64,000 nt of DNA from Neurospora intermedia (taxonomy: Eukaryota > Ascomycota > Sordariomycetes > Sordariales > Sordariaceae). Positions 47,701-61,051 of the stretch are shown here, piece after piece; the stretch's first letter is position 1, and each line of letters starts with the position of its first letter. The stretch lies in the NCBI GenBank assembly GCA_037102815.1, contig BTPP01000004.1, forward strand, positions 2,542,001 to 2,606,000, in the 5' to 3' direction. Under the pieces are notes generated by a model that saw only the letters and a list, made by a program, of their open reading frames with translations, made no database searches and had not been told where the DNA came from. The position numbers and the translations under genes were made by a program.

Positions 47701-50700
47701 ATTATATTAAATTTAGTAAAAATCCTTATATAGTAGATAGCGTCGAGTATTTCTTTAATTAATAGTAGTAAATAATACAATTTTAGTATTATATTATTAA
47801 TACTTTAGTAATTAATATAAATACGGATACTACCGCCTAATTTCTTTACTAAAAAGATAGGGGAAATAGCCGCTAATTAAAACGGGCGGATAAAATTCTT
47901 TTTTAAATTATTATTAATCTATTTCTTAATAATATTAACTTCAATTAGGGATATACGGCGCAGTTTTATATTAGGTAGAATTACTCTTAACTAAAATTTA
48001 ATCTTATAATTGTAGGATTGGTTAGGTAGGACTTTTTTGGTTAAGAATAGGAAGAAGACCGCTACTTCATTAATATAATATTGTCCTTCTATCTTTTTTA
48101 AAATAGTAATAATTTCGTCTCTTATTTTAATTAAGCGGTCGGTTTTATTGAAGAACTTCCTTATATTTTTATTAGAAATTTTAATTAAGTATATACGTCG
48201 AATTATTTCTTTGTAAAGAGGTATATTTTAATTGAATACGCCGGTTAAATAGATTACTTTAGTTAAAATCACTGTTTCTTAAAATTCTTCGGATAAGTAA
48301 ATATTAATTAAATTATTAATAAAAGGGTAGAATTAAGGAGGGAGACTTTCCTTATATTATTAACCGTTGCTAGTTATAATATTTATAATTATTTCTTTAA
48401 TTAAATCTATATCCTAGATTTCTGCCGCAATAGCTAACCTTTCGAATTCGGTATAATTCGTAATATACGGCTATAATTATTAGGACTCGTAAATAAAATT
48501 AAAAATAGCTGTATTGAATTCTTTAATATTATTTAGTTTAATAGAAGAGTCCGTATTGAAATTGTAGTAATAACCGGTACGGGGGCGCTTCGTACCTGCG
48601 GAGACGTATTAGCCGTTAAGGCGGATATAAAGTTCGTAGAGTGTTAGGTTCTTAGTTTTAATTAGAAGAATAACCGTACTGGTAATACCGACTTTAGATC
48701 CGGCCCTACTAATTATTAGTATTTTAATAGGGGGTAAAATAGGTCGGTAGCCGGTTTAAATAATAAGTAAAATCGCTACGACCTCTTTTACCCTAGAAGG
48801 TAGCGGCGGCGGCGGCGGTGGCGATAGTAATAATTCTACTTAAGTAGAGCTAATAATTCTACTTTACGAAGGGAGCGCTGGTATTAGTATATTTTTAGTA
48901 AGGCTTGCAACTTTATCCTCTAAGGTTATTACTATTATTAGTACCGATACTTCCCTAATTATGTTGTATTTTAATAAAAGTTAGGGAATTAGGGTAATCT
49001 TACTACGGATGGCCGCGGCCGAGATCCGGTTAGTAAAGGCTCTTAATACTTTTAATTAGTCTCTAGAAAAATTAATAGATAAATATTGTTCCCTATATAC
49101 TAGGTTAGTGAAATGTACCCCGTACTAATTGTAATTAATTTTTAATTTATAATATTATATTTATAGGAATCCTAAAATAATTAGGTAGTTCTTCGAAATA
49201 TTATAGATTAGGAAGGTAATTATTTTAATATAATACCTAATATAGAATTTAATTATTACTCCTTTAAAAATAATGCTTTTAACTACTTTATTGGTGAGAA
49301 CGAACTTCTTTACCTAATAGAAATAAAAACGAAGGAGGTTATATTTAATAATAAAAGAGTAATTAATAAAGGCAAACGCAAAATAGTTAGAATTAATAAA
49401 GGCGATATAATAAACTTTATACAATCTAATTATAATATAAAAGGATAAAAATATTAAATTTAGGGAAGTAAAACTATTTAATAATTATATTCTAACCTCC
49501 TCTAAATCTTTTAACTTTAAAAAGTTTAAAACTTATCTCTATAATAACGATAGGAAGGGCTTCTATATATAATTAGGTATAAAGGTTAAGTATTTTCCGG
49601 CTTATTATAATACTTATTACTAGCTACGGCGGCGGCGGTAACGGTAGTTATAATTAGGGTAGCGGCAGCGGTAATAATGGATATAATTTCGGCGGTGTAG
49701 ACCTCCTCCCTATTATAACGACCCTTACCTCTTCCTTTACCCTTATTCTTCTTACCCTTATTGTACTAGGGACTTTAGGAATTATAATTAACTGAAGCGA
49801 GGTAATTACGGGCAATATAGTTGTTACTACTATAATAGTAGTATTTACCCTTATAGGTACGCTAATTAAGAATATTTTTATAAATAAAAATAGTGAGGTC
49901 GATAATATTAAAGTCTATCTTATTACCCCCCTAATTAATAGGAATGTTATTAGCGCTGCGGGAGTTAATACTGCCTATATTAGTATTAATATTATTAAAG
50001 CTTCTACCGGCGGGGGCGCTATTACCGAAAATATAGGTATTTATTTTATAGTAATAGTCAATATCCTCTAAATTACTAGTAATTATACGGCAGATTATAA
50101 GCTATTTTTTAAAATCGTTAACCTTAGGAAGGTTATAATATATAAGAATATTACGGAGGTATTTATTAATCTTATTATATAAATAATAGACCTTTATAAA
50201 ATTATTAAGGCTATAGAAGTTTATTAAATTAGTAAACTCTAGTTTAAACTCTGCAAAAAATATATTCTTTATAAAAAACTCTTTAAAGCGACGACTAGCG
50301 TCCATTTTTAAATTAATATTCTAAAAACGGGTAACTAAATACTCTATAAATTCGGCGCCTATCTTCCAACGTTAAGAATCCGTATCTCCTCTACTCTAGA
50401 TAATATTTAAATTATTTTAAATACTTAATAAAATTTTAGGACCTAATAATATAGTAGTACGGATAATTTTAACGTCCTTATTAATATAAAGGAAGGGGTC
50501 GTACTTCTATTAGGATTAAATATAGAAACGTTATACTTTAAAGATCTTGTACTTACGAACGGTACTAACGTTCTCTTTACCGGTAAAAATCGGCGGATTC
50601 TCTATAATTTACTTTAAGGACGATATTTTACTAGTATTAGTACCGGTACTAGATATTTTAATAAAGTTATTATATAAAGTCCTAATATTAGTACTATAGG

Positions 50701-51488
50701 ATTTAAGCGTAGTGTAGTTTATAGTAAAATCGTTGAACTTCTTCTAGAGGGCGCTAAATTTAATTATTAAATTAAAATAATCGAAATTCTTCTAATTAAA
50801 ATCGTTTTAAACTTTAATAACTACCGTACGGATAATCTTCAATTTATCTTTACTATATTTAAAATCGACGGCGATATTCTCGTATTAAATGAAATTGTTA
50901 TAATAAAAACGACTGAATAGAACGATAATCGAACGGAAGGTAAGGTTTTGAGTAATATTATTAATTACGTTAAAATAAGCGCGGGGAATAGCTTTCTTTT
51001 CTTTATCGTTATTAATACCGATAAAAAGGTCGTTAACTACTACTAATAGAAGGAGTTTAATAAATACTATTTAATAAACGGCGACGTCGGTAGTACTAAT
51101 AATTTCGTTAAATACTTTATAAATATTATTTAAATTAAATAATATATTTCTAGGAGGGGTACTAAGGTTAATAAAATCGTCGGTACTACTAACGGGTAAG
51201 AAGGACGTATAATTGCTATTCTTATTGTTAAATATAAGAAAAATAATTGTACGAAGTAGTCTCTTATCCTTTAAATAAAAAGTGCTTACCCTTATTTACT
51301 AAATAAAGGGAGTAGGACTAAAGCTACGACTATTGTAACTACGACTATCGGTCGGGGTTTTAGGGTACTAAACTCGGCGACTCGTTAACGAAGCAATTCT
51401 TATACGCGTATAATAATACTAAAGATTAGTTGCGCGATGAAAGAAAGGTTTTGTACTATAAACGTAATAGTTAAAAGGTGTAATTAAC

Positions 51489-51746
51489 TATTACAGGCAA
51501 AGGGTAGATAGTAAATATAATTATATATAATTGTACGAAGGAGAAAGGAAGAGAAGTATATAGCTAAGTACCCGGAAGGCTGGCCTTATAAAGCCGACCG
51601 CCGGCGGGTCTGACCGACCCGCGGCAGGCAGCGTTCTAACTAATTAACTACCGGCAATTCGCCGGTAGTAATAATAGCGTATAGTAGTTTTAGAAGCTGC
51701 TATACGCTGGCACTAGGCACAAGGCACACAGGCTAGCCCTATAACA
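51489..51746 (-). repeat. LTR of element C, right copy (258 bp)
   Basis: Begins TATTACAGGCAAAGGG and ends AGCCCTATAACA before the AACGC duplication. It is the less mutated of the pair at its right end. Confidence 0.92.
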
Positions 51747-51751
51747 AACGC

Positions 51752-51854
51752 CCTCGTTTAAATAACTTCCCTTTCCTTCTTTATATTTAATATTACTTTA
51801 ATTTGTAGCTTCTAGTCTTATTATTTTTATTACTCGTAGGATTACGCTTTCACA
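51752..51854 (+). repeat. LTR of element B, left copy, second half
   Basis: Resumes the LTR with CCTCGTTTAAATAAC right after the second AACGC and ends TTTCACA at 51854. Confidence 0.92.
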
Positions 51855-54800
51855 TAATATTAAATATTATCCTTTAACCGGGGACGGTATAAAATATCCT
51901 ATAGTTAATATACTTGTAAGCAATTAATTCCGTTTAATTGGACTGTGGCTAGTTATAAAGTCTCGCGATAGACGTGCGCTATTGCGATGTAGCGAGTAAA
52001 CCCCCCCCCCCCTTCATCTCCCGCTTTTAAATAGAATTAATTATACGATATTGGACGTTAAAAATAATATCGACGACTATTCTAATTCGAACTCTAACCT
52101 TATTTCGGACCCTAACTTATATTACGAATAAAAAATAAATCTATTCGATTAGACCTAATAGAACGAAGGGTTTAACTCCGTTGTACAATTATTTAACCCT
52201 TTTATTTAATTCGGCGGTCGACGTAATTCCAATCCGGATCCCTTAAATATAGACCCGGACTATACGCGCTCTAACGCGTCCTCTACTCCGAAAGCCGGCC
52301 TTAATGCTTAATTCAACCCGTAGGCGCCCGAAATGCCTATAAAGTCTTATTAACCCCCTAAAGTAGAAAATACGGACAATTCCTTTATTTATTCCCGATA
52401 CCCGAAGGGGGGAGTTAAAGAAGAAGAATCCCCCGCAAACCCCTAAATAATACTTTAAAAAGTACGAAGGAAATTAAAAAGTAAGGGTAAGGCAGTCCCC
52501 GACCTTCGGAACCCCGTTACTTAAAAATCTTTTAGTAAAACGATCGGCTAAAGGAAAAAGGGCCTATCCAAAATACTACGGCCTATAACGCTAATTAATT
52601 TAAATACTAATTAATATTTTTATTATATTTACGAACTAGACTAATTATATTTAGTCCTTAATATTAAAATATAATAGAAGGTTCGAGGGAACCCGGAGAT
52701 CCCTACTAAGGAGGAAACGGAGGTTACCTTAATTGATAAATCCTTCTACAATAGGCCTATATCAGTCTTAAACTTAAAAAGCTATTATCTATAGCGATTA
52801 TATATACGCGCTAAATTCCTTAAATTTATTATTACGCCCGTCCAATTCTCGGAGGAGATTTATAAGAGAGTTATAACTATTAATAAGGCTTAGGTAGATA
52901 AAAAGATAGGTAGCGAGCTTGTAATACTATTCAAACCGGTCTCTAGGACGGTAGAGAATAGTAAGGCTATTAGAAAGCTCGATATAAAGAATCGGTTTAT
53001 CGATAGACAAGTATACTACTAAATTTACAATTCGGATTTAGGAATTATATAGGAGGAGACTTATATTCGAGGGATCTATAATGAAGCTACTAACGATATA
53101 ATACGCGACTTGGTCTACCTTCTTTAGAAGGCCGGAGAGGAGGTTATTCGATTAGACTCTTGGGCCCTCTATTTCGCTAATTAGGTATATTAATACAATT
53201 AGGATAATAAACGACTAATCGGCCAAATTATTTAATTTAATAATAAAATAAAGACGATTTAAGCGAAGATCTATTAAATCCCCCCTAAATTCGAATAATA
53301 ATTCCGAGCCTTGGAAGATTAGAATTATCTTTTTATCTGTATAGTAGCTTCCTTTATAGTAATACCTCTACCTTCCGACCCCTTTTAAGGAAATAGACGA
53401 ATAGATAATATATCTAAACGAAGAATTATATTTATTAGTACAATTAAATATAGTATAGCAAATAGTTTAGGTATAATAATTAGTAGTAAAGATTCCTAAT
53501 AATAATTAATTTCTATTCTATAATTATTACGCATACGAATTAACGTAGACCCGTTGGATAGTAACGACTCTTCGGATAATAGCGAACCTTCCGATAGAGG
53601 AAATAGAGATAGACCCCTTCTACTTTTAAACTAACCGCTAAAGTCCCTCCTATTGTTACTAACGAAAGCCGTCCAAGGATATACACCCGTAGGATTACTT
53701 TTAGTAGCCCCGCGGGCTAAAAGGACGGCTAAAGTAGTAAATCCCTATAGTTTTAATAACGATCCTAATACTAATAAAGTATCCTTCAATATTTAAATAC
53801 TATAAATGAAATATAAATTCCAAACTAATTCTAACTATTTTATTAACGAAAAAGCGCGTATTAGTAAGGTTCTTTCCAAATTAGGAGGGAAAATTACTAA
53901 AGGAATACTCTTTTACTTCAATGGGGGATATTTAAAAATTATTAAAACGGTAAATAGTCTATTAAAATACTTGTAGAATAATTATTACGACTATATTACT
54001 GGGGAAATTACTATTAAAGAATTCGAAAAATTGAAAATAAAACCCTCAGAGCGGTTTTAAGACTTTAAAATAATTTTTGTCCACCTAGTAGGCTAGTATA
54101 TAATTCCCAAAAGCTTATAGAAGTGTAATATACGGCGCAAGGTAATTTAAAAGTTGGCTGTCCTAGCCGAAACGATTTATTTAAAGGGATACAAGACCTT
54201 TAAAAACTATTATATCCTCCTTTAATTTTTAGACCCTAGTATTAAGAGGATTAGCGAGGATTAGAAATAAAAGAATAGGAAAATATATATTCTATTTAAT
54301 AAAAGTCTATTTAATAGAGAAAGTAAGACCCGACCTCCTATTGTTACCTCTAAATACTACCGTCCTACTTTTAAGGAAATAAAGAAATTATGCGCTAAAA
54401 ATTGCTATTTCAATTATTATAAGGTAGGTTATTAATCGCCGGTCTACCCTGAACTGGTAAAGATCTCTACGTTAGAGGTAGAGTTTAATACTATAATTAA
54501 TTAAATTTAAGGATCTATAAAAGCGAATTAAGATTATAGAGAAGGGAAAGATAATCCGGAATCCCCGGAAGCTAGTAAGGATAATAATAGAGAAATTAAC
54601 CCTAAATTTAAATTGGATTCGGAAAATTAAGTACCTAGAGCGAAGTTTCTACTCTAGGAGAAATTGCTGTTAAAAGCGTAGAAGAGAAAAGGTAATAAAT
54701 TAGTAATAAATATTTAAATTTCGATTTAAAAAACTACCTAGGAGGAGGAAAACCCTTCCTAGTATTTTATTCCGTAGCTTATAATAGATTATCTATTACT

Positions 54801-57800
54801 ATACAATATACGCTAGTAGATATAGGAATTAATATTAATATTATTATAAACCGTTTATTTGGGAGTAAATTAAAGAAGAAATTACAATTAGAGACTTGTA
54901 ACAATTTTTATCTAAGCTAGGTAACCCCGTATAAAAAGGCCTAACCCAACGCTATTATTTTAGTAATGCGCGGATATATCCGAATAAACGGTATTACTTA
55001 TTTTAATTAATAGATTATTATATTACCTAATTTGAATAAGGATATATTCTTAGGAAGGATATAGCTGGCTAAGTATAATATATTACTAGACTACCGAAGG
55101 AATTTATTAGTATATTGTTTATATATCGTTTTAATTTATAATATAAAAGATATTAAGGTAGGAGGAAGAATCGATAAAATTTAGAACCCTGCTTTCTAAA
55201 AAGATATAGAAAGAAGAAACCGGTTGATGGTAGCTAAAGATAAGAGGAGGAAGGACGGCGCCTAGCATTTAAAACTTATTAGCGGCCGGATTGCTAAATT
55301 AGAAGAGGAGGTAAGAAATTGGGTAATAAAACCGGCCGAAAATTATAAAATAAATAAAAATAGTTCCGGCTAGAGGCCCGCTAAGTTAATTTAAGTACTA
55401 CTAGTTCAATCCTTATTTTTTAATGCGTAGAAAAGAATTTTAATTAGGATAGAAAGGAATTTATACTTATAAAAAGAAGATAAGGATTAATTAACGCCCG
55501 AGGAGTAACTGCGAGCCGAGAAGAACTTTAACCCTTATCCTTTGAAAGATAGCTAGGGATATTACCAATTTACCCGGAAGTAGGGCTAGATAAAAGAAAG
55601 ACTATTAAATTTAGTAATTGTAAATACAAAAGTGTTTAATATTATATATATTAAGAATAAGGCGCGGGTCGATATTATTAGCCTATATAAGATTAATAGG
55701 TTAATTAAAGTGAAAAGCCGAATAGGATTGGAGAATAATAAGGAAGAAGATTAGTAATTAATTCTAAAAAAGGTACTTAGGTATTATTATAATTACCTAG
55801 ATATCTTTAATAAAGCCAAATCTAATACTCTCCCTAACTATAAAATAGGGATCGATTATTAAATTAATTTAGAAGAAGGCTATTGGGCTAATAAATTGGG
55901 AGTAAACCTATTATATAGGATAATATTATCGGAGTTTAAAGAGTATCGAAAGTACATTACCGAAAATCTTGAAAAAGGATTTATCGAAGTTAATTTAATT
56001 CCTTGGGTAGTATTAATCTTATTTATATTAAAAAGGAATAGGGGGTTAAGGTTCTACGTCGATTATTAAAAATTAAATATAATTTCGAAAAAGGATAGGT
56101 ATCCTCTTCCCTTTATTAAAGAAATACTAGCTAGAATTAATAAAGTAAAAATCTTTACTAAAATCGATATTCGTTAAGCCTTCTATTATATTTGAATATA
56201 TTCCGGCTATAAAGATTTAATAACGTTTATAACCAGCTTTAGGGCTTACCGGTATAAAGTTTTACCCTTTAGGCTTTATAGCGGTCTATTTTTATTCTAG
56301 AGATTAATAAATAATATATTAATAGGGATATAGGATTTTTATAGCGTGTATATTAATAATATTTTAGTCTTTTCGGATAGCGAAGAAGAGCACTACAAAT
56401 ACGTAAAGGAGGTTCTCGCTCGGTTGAGAAAGGTTGGGTTATAAACCGATATTAGGAAATGCGAGTTCTATATAATAAATACAAAGTTCCTAGGCTTTAT
56501 TATTAATTTACAAAGTATTTTAATAAACCCTAAGAAAATCGATGCTATCCGCAAATAGAGGATACTATAAAATTTAAAAGTATTATAAACGTTTCTAGGA
56601 TTTTATAACTTCTACCGAAAATTCGTCCGGAATTTTAGAAGAATCGTAAAACTATTAAATATTTTAATACGGAAGGACCGAATTTTTGTATAGAATAAAA
56701 ACTACCAACGGGCGTTCGATGAATTTAAAAAATATTTACTAGAAGTACTTATACTAAATTATTATTCCTTCGATAAGAAGACGCGCTTAGAAATTGACGC
56801 TTTAAACGGGGTATATAAAGGGGTACTATTACAATAGTAAAAGGAAGATTAGGAGTAGTACCCGGTTATTTTTTATTTAGAAATAATATTACCCGCTAAG
56901 CTAAATTACCCTATCTACAATAAAGAACTATTAATAATTATAAAGGTAATAAATATATAGCGATTAGAATTAAAAGGATAGGAGTTCGAAGTACTTACGG
57001 ACTATTAAGTATTAGAATACTTTTATATAAAAAGGCTCTTAAATTCGTAATAAACGGGTTAGTTAAAAAAGCTATTAAAATTCCAATTTAGAATAATTTA
57101 CCGGCCCAGTAAGGATAACTAGGCCGTAGACGCCCTATTAAGAAAGACGGAAACCCTAAAAATAATCTTAGCTAAAAGAGATAATTAATATATATTACGG
57201 CTATTAAAACTATAGGAAGGTTATTTAATATTCGTTAGGGATAAGATAGATACGAACTTAACAGAGCTCAACACGCTCTTTAATTTCGGAAAGGACGCAA
57301 CGGGAAACAGCGCACTAGAAATATTAAAATCGTCGCCGGGAATATAGGACGCCTTACCGGAAGGAATAGACCTTATAGATAAATTATTACGAATAAATAG
57401 AACGGCCGAATTATTATCTATTTATCGGGCAAAGGCTTAAAGCGAGGACGAGCACTTTAATACTAGGGAAGGACTAACAATATATAATAGTAAGCTAATT
57501 ATCCCTAAAGAGGAAAATTTAAGGATTATAGTTCTGAAGGCCTACTACAACAATCTAATTACAGCCCACCCGGGAAAAAATAAAATAAGAAAAATAGTAG
57601 CGTAGTAATATTAGTAGCCCGGTATAGTATTAAATATCGACCGATATATTAATAATTACTAAATATATCGTTCTTTAAAAGTACTTAGAAATAAAATACT
57701 AGGCTTACTCTACCCGCTACCTTTAGACTAAGAATATTAAATATAGTAGTCCCTAGTAATAGACTTTAAATTAATACCGAAGGATAAAAGAGGGTATAAT

Positions 57801-59384
57801 AACATTTTAATAATAGTTAATCGCTTTTTAAAATTATTATAGTATATACTTTATAAGGATATAATAATAGGGAAGGAAACCGTAAAACTCTACTACCGAG
57901 GGCTATATCGGGTCTTTAGCCTATTAAGGGAGGTGATAAATAATAGAGGCCCTCAATTTATCTCTGATTTTATATAAAAATTAACCCGTCTCCTAAGTAT
58001 TAAGTAGAAGTTTAGTAGCTTAGGATACTTACAAACAGCCGGGCAAATAGAAATTATAAACCAATATATTAACTAAAAGCTTCGCTCGTATATATTATAC
58101 TACTAAGACGATTAGTCTAATTTTATACCGGCGCTAGACGTAGTCCAAAGTTCGCTCCCTTATAAAAGTTTAGATAGATTGTCGCCTTATAAAGTAGTAT
58201 TCGGTTACCTTATAACTTTACTATTCAATTAAAAAAACCGTACACGTATAAGGGAATTGCGGGACGCGCCCTTACTAAAAGAGAGGCTATTACGTTAATA
58301 GGCGGTTAAAATGGCGGAGATACTAGAAAAAGCCAACGAATTAGCGAGGAATATAATAAAGAGAATTTAAGAGAAATAGATTAAATAAGCCAACCGGTAT
58401 AAAAGGGAACCGGATTTTAAAGTAGGGGATAAAGTTTTTATTATTAAAAAGAATTAATTAACCGATAAACCTAGTAATAAACTAGATTTCCTACTAATGC
58501 GAATACCCTATTGGATAATTAAAATAGTAGGATATTTATACGAGCTTAAAGTCCCCGCATTATAGAGGGGATTTAAAGTATTCTATATAAATAGGCTAAG
58601 GAGAGACTATAATAACCCCCTGCCGGGATAGGCGAATAAAAACCCCGTAGGAATTCAAATAGCGGACGAGAATAGCTAAGAGGTAGAAGAATAGGAGGTA
58701 GAGAAAATCCTATCATCCAAGATTAATAGAAGGAAGTTTTAATACTAAATATAATAGAAAGGTTGGGACCCGGATTCTAAATGGTAAGATACTAGAGGTT
58801 TTAAAAATATAGCAACGAAATTGAGAAAATACTATAAAAAAAACGTAAATAAGCCAGAACTACTAAAGAGATTTAAAGTTTAAATAAAAGCGGCGGAAAA
58901 TAATTAAATTGCGAAAGATTATAAGGAAAATAACCTACCGGCGGAAGGTTTAAAGAAAGGAAAAATACGCAAGAGGAGGACTTAATAAAGTATTAGGGAG
59001 GATAGATTGTTAATAGACTACAAAATAGTATATAGCGTAGTAGCGTAGCGTAATAGCCCGCGATATTGCGTCGCATTAGCCTAGTATATCTATCCTCTGC
59101 CCGGGATATAGTCCGTTCGAGTCGGAATTAGAGGAAATTTTTTTTTGTACTTTTTACACCTTAGGTACCGCGACAACTAGATTAAATATACGGTCGCGAT
59201 ACTTAGCGTAGAGTTTTACTTCTATCCCATCCCTAACTTTTATCGCAATGCAACAAATTGGACTAACTATCGCAATAAATATACAAATTCAAAATATTCT
59301 TTCACATAACTAACGCTTGTCTTTCATCCCTTCTTTTCTTCTTTTCGGCTCTAGGGCTAAGCCTTCTTTCGGAGGGGGGGGTAA

Positions 59385-59642
59385 TATTATAGCATGGCTG
59401 GACAGCACCGGCCACTGGGCATTAGGGTACTATAATATATCGGATAGAATAAGGCTCAGACTCTTATCGATAGGACTATACGGATTGGAAAGGCGGTAGC
59501 GAGCGGCAGATCTAACTTATATACCTAAATCTACAACGCCCTCGTTTAAATAGCTTCCCTTTCCTTCTTTACACTTAATATTACTTTAATTTGTAGCTTC
59601 TAGTCTTGTTGTCTTTATTACTCGTAGGATTACGCTTTTACA
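59385..59642 (+). repeat. LTR of element B, right copy (258 bp)
   Basis: Matches the two halves of the left LTR (44385-44539 plus 51752-51854) end to end; the differences are transitions. It ends TTTTACA before GTAGG. Confidence 0.92.
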
Positions 59643-60092
59643 GTAGGTTAAATTACCTCTTTTAAAAGTAGTAAAGTAAAAAAAATAAATATTAAATACA
59701 ATCTAATAAAATTAGAGAAGTAAATAGTTGTACAATACCAATTGACTAATACTAATAACATAAATCGTAGTCTAACAGGGTTGGAAAAAAGAAAGTCCGG
59801 ATTCAGGACAATTCCGCTAGCGCAACGAGCCCTAGGGTTACTATAATCCTCTACTTTTAATCGTAAACCTTCTAGCACGCCAATAACGTAGTCCACGTAA
59901 CACCTCACGTATCTCGCATTAGGACTAGACCCAATAAGGCAGCAAGCGCCCCGCTCAATTACGTATAGAAATCGGGTTCCGTCGGTCGGATAATTATTAA
60001 TGCGGTACGGCTTTACTCTCAGCGGCACCGATTGAAGAAGAGAGAAATTACAGACTCTAATTGGCCAATCAGAGAAGGGATAGTTAATTAAG

Positions 60093-60389
60093 TATCACGG
60101 CACGTAGACTGGGCAAGTGGCTAGCACTACTAATCTAACGAATATAATAAATAATTAACTATAAGGAGTAAAAAGGAAGGTAGAGTACTAGCTCTAGCTG
60201 GCACGACTAAATAGAAGAAGGAAGTGGGTCCCAGAAGGGGATGCAGCCAATTAGATACCACGGGTGGATGTAATAAGGATGTACCCAACTAGAGACCTCA
60301 AATATGAGCACTGGCCAACGGGAGTGGTCTTGGCAGTCTTGGCAAGACCCAGCAAGCAATGTAGCAAGCAGTCTAGCTCAGCCATGACA
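60093..60389 (-). repeat. LTR of element A, right copy (297 bp)
   Basis: Ends GCCATGACA immediately before the TTGAG target duplication. For a minus-strand element this is the 5' LTR. Confidence 0.93.
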
Positions 60390-60981
60390 TTGAGAGCCCG
60401 CTTCTTAAGAGTAAGGCGGACGGAGAATTATTATTCAACCTTATTATTATCGCTAAAGCTCTTATTACTATTAGAAATTTCAACGGGTATTATAAACTTA
60501 GGGGAGGATAACGGTAACTCTAGGACTAACTCTAGCTCTAATTCTAATTCTAATTCTAGTATAGTAGCCTTCCCCTTTTTAATAGCAATCTTCTTAATAG
60601 TAGCCTTCTTAATAGTAATTTTAATAGGAGTAGCCTTCTTCTTAAGTAGAATAATCTTAGGGATAATTTTAATAGATTATTTAACTTTACAGCTCTTCTT
60701 TCTAGGGTAGAAAGAGGCGCGTTATAAAATTATTAGAATTATTAGGCTAGGATCTTCCTAATTTTAACTATCGTCGAAGTAAACTATTAATACGCCACTT
60801 TAAATATAGGATCGCTTTACGCCGGCGGGTTTTAAATTAAAGATTATCTTAGGAAGTATTATTACAATAGATTTAATTAATTACTAGTATTTTAATTACT
60901 TTGTACGTTGAAATAGCTTCAAAATAATATAGAAATTGTTGTAAAATAATGAATTTTAACAAAGTTGTACAATACAAAAGT

Positions 60982-61051
60982 GCGGTGTGTGTGTGTGTGT
61001 GTGCACGCACACACCTCTTGCCAAGACTGCACAGGCGATTGAGTGTGGGAA
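60982..61051 (-). repeat. Right terminal inverted repeat of copy 2
   Basis: The reverse complement of the left end, with a TG run of 8 (10 in copy 1), then CACGCACACACCTCTTGCC and GAGTGTGGGAA. Confidence 0.93.

Larger units (their letters stand above)
44540..51746 (-). mobile_element. Ty3/gypsy retrotransposon C, youngest insertion (7,207 bp)
   Basis: Flanked by the target duplication AACGC (44535-44539 and 51747-51751) inside the left LTR of element B. Identical-length 258-bp LTRs (44540-44797 and 51489-51746). Coding remnants are on the minus strand: gag-like with a small capsid remnant (about 49.7-51.4 kb; 50102-50305 is the longest clear piece) and pol, with reverse transcriptase recognisable about 47.4-47.9 kb (47595-47780 is a clear piece) and RNase H and integrase further left. 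It is RIP-mutated with very many breaks and inactive. Its strand is opposite to that of element B. Confidence 0.88.
44385..59642 (+). mobile_element. Ty3/gypsy retrotransposon B (chromovirus-type), carrying element C in its left LTR
   Basis: Flanked by the target duplication GTAGG (44380-44384 and 59643-59647), inside element A. Its own length is about 8.05 kb. The LTRs are 258 bp: right 59385-59642, left split into 44385-44539 and 51752-51854. The internal region 51855-59384 has, in order on the plus strand, a gag-like region (about 52.0-54.7 kb), protease (about 54.8 kb), reverse transcriptase (about 56.0-56.5 kb), RNase H (about 56.7-57.0 kb), integrase (about 57.5-58.4 kb) and a chromodomain-like end (about 58.7-58.9 kb). 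A G-rich polypurine tract lies at 59371-59384. It is heavily RIP-mutated with very many breaks and inactive. Confidence 0.88.
42757..60389 (-). mobile_element. LTR retroelement A (small, no recognisable pol), split by element B
   Basis: Flanked by the target duplication TTGAG (42752-42756 and 60390-60394). Its own DNA totals about 2.4 kb: 42757-44384 and 59648-60389, with 297-bp LTRs at each end. A C-run just inside the left LTR is the complement of a polypurine tract, so the element runs on the minus strand. No protease, reverse transcriptase or integrase is recognisable, so it is probably a non-autonomous LTR element. Some coding-like remnants remain (59648-60028 and 43206-43583, minus). 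The LTR copies differ only by transitions. It is a broken fossil; RIP prevents dating. Confidence 0.85.
39027..61051 (+). mobile_element. Tc1/mariner-like DNA transposon, copy 2, split by a nested insertion
   Basis: The same element as at 16727-21146. Its own sequence is 39027-42756 and 60395-61051 (4,387 bp). The gap is an LTR element with its nested guests, flanked by the 5-bp repeat TTGAG. The end repeats begin TTCCCACACTC and end GAGTGTGGGAA, next to TG on both sides (39025-39026 and 61052-61053). The interior is more AT-rich than copy 1. The transposase relic is at about 39360-40379 (plus) and the second gene relic runs from about 60780 down to 60395 and on from 42756 to 40600 (minus); the LTR insertion interrupts the N-terminal part of that gene. 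Confidence 0.87.
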
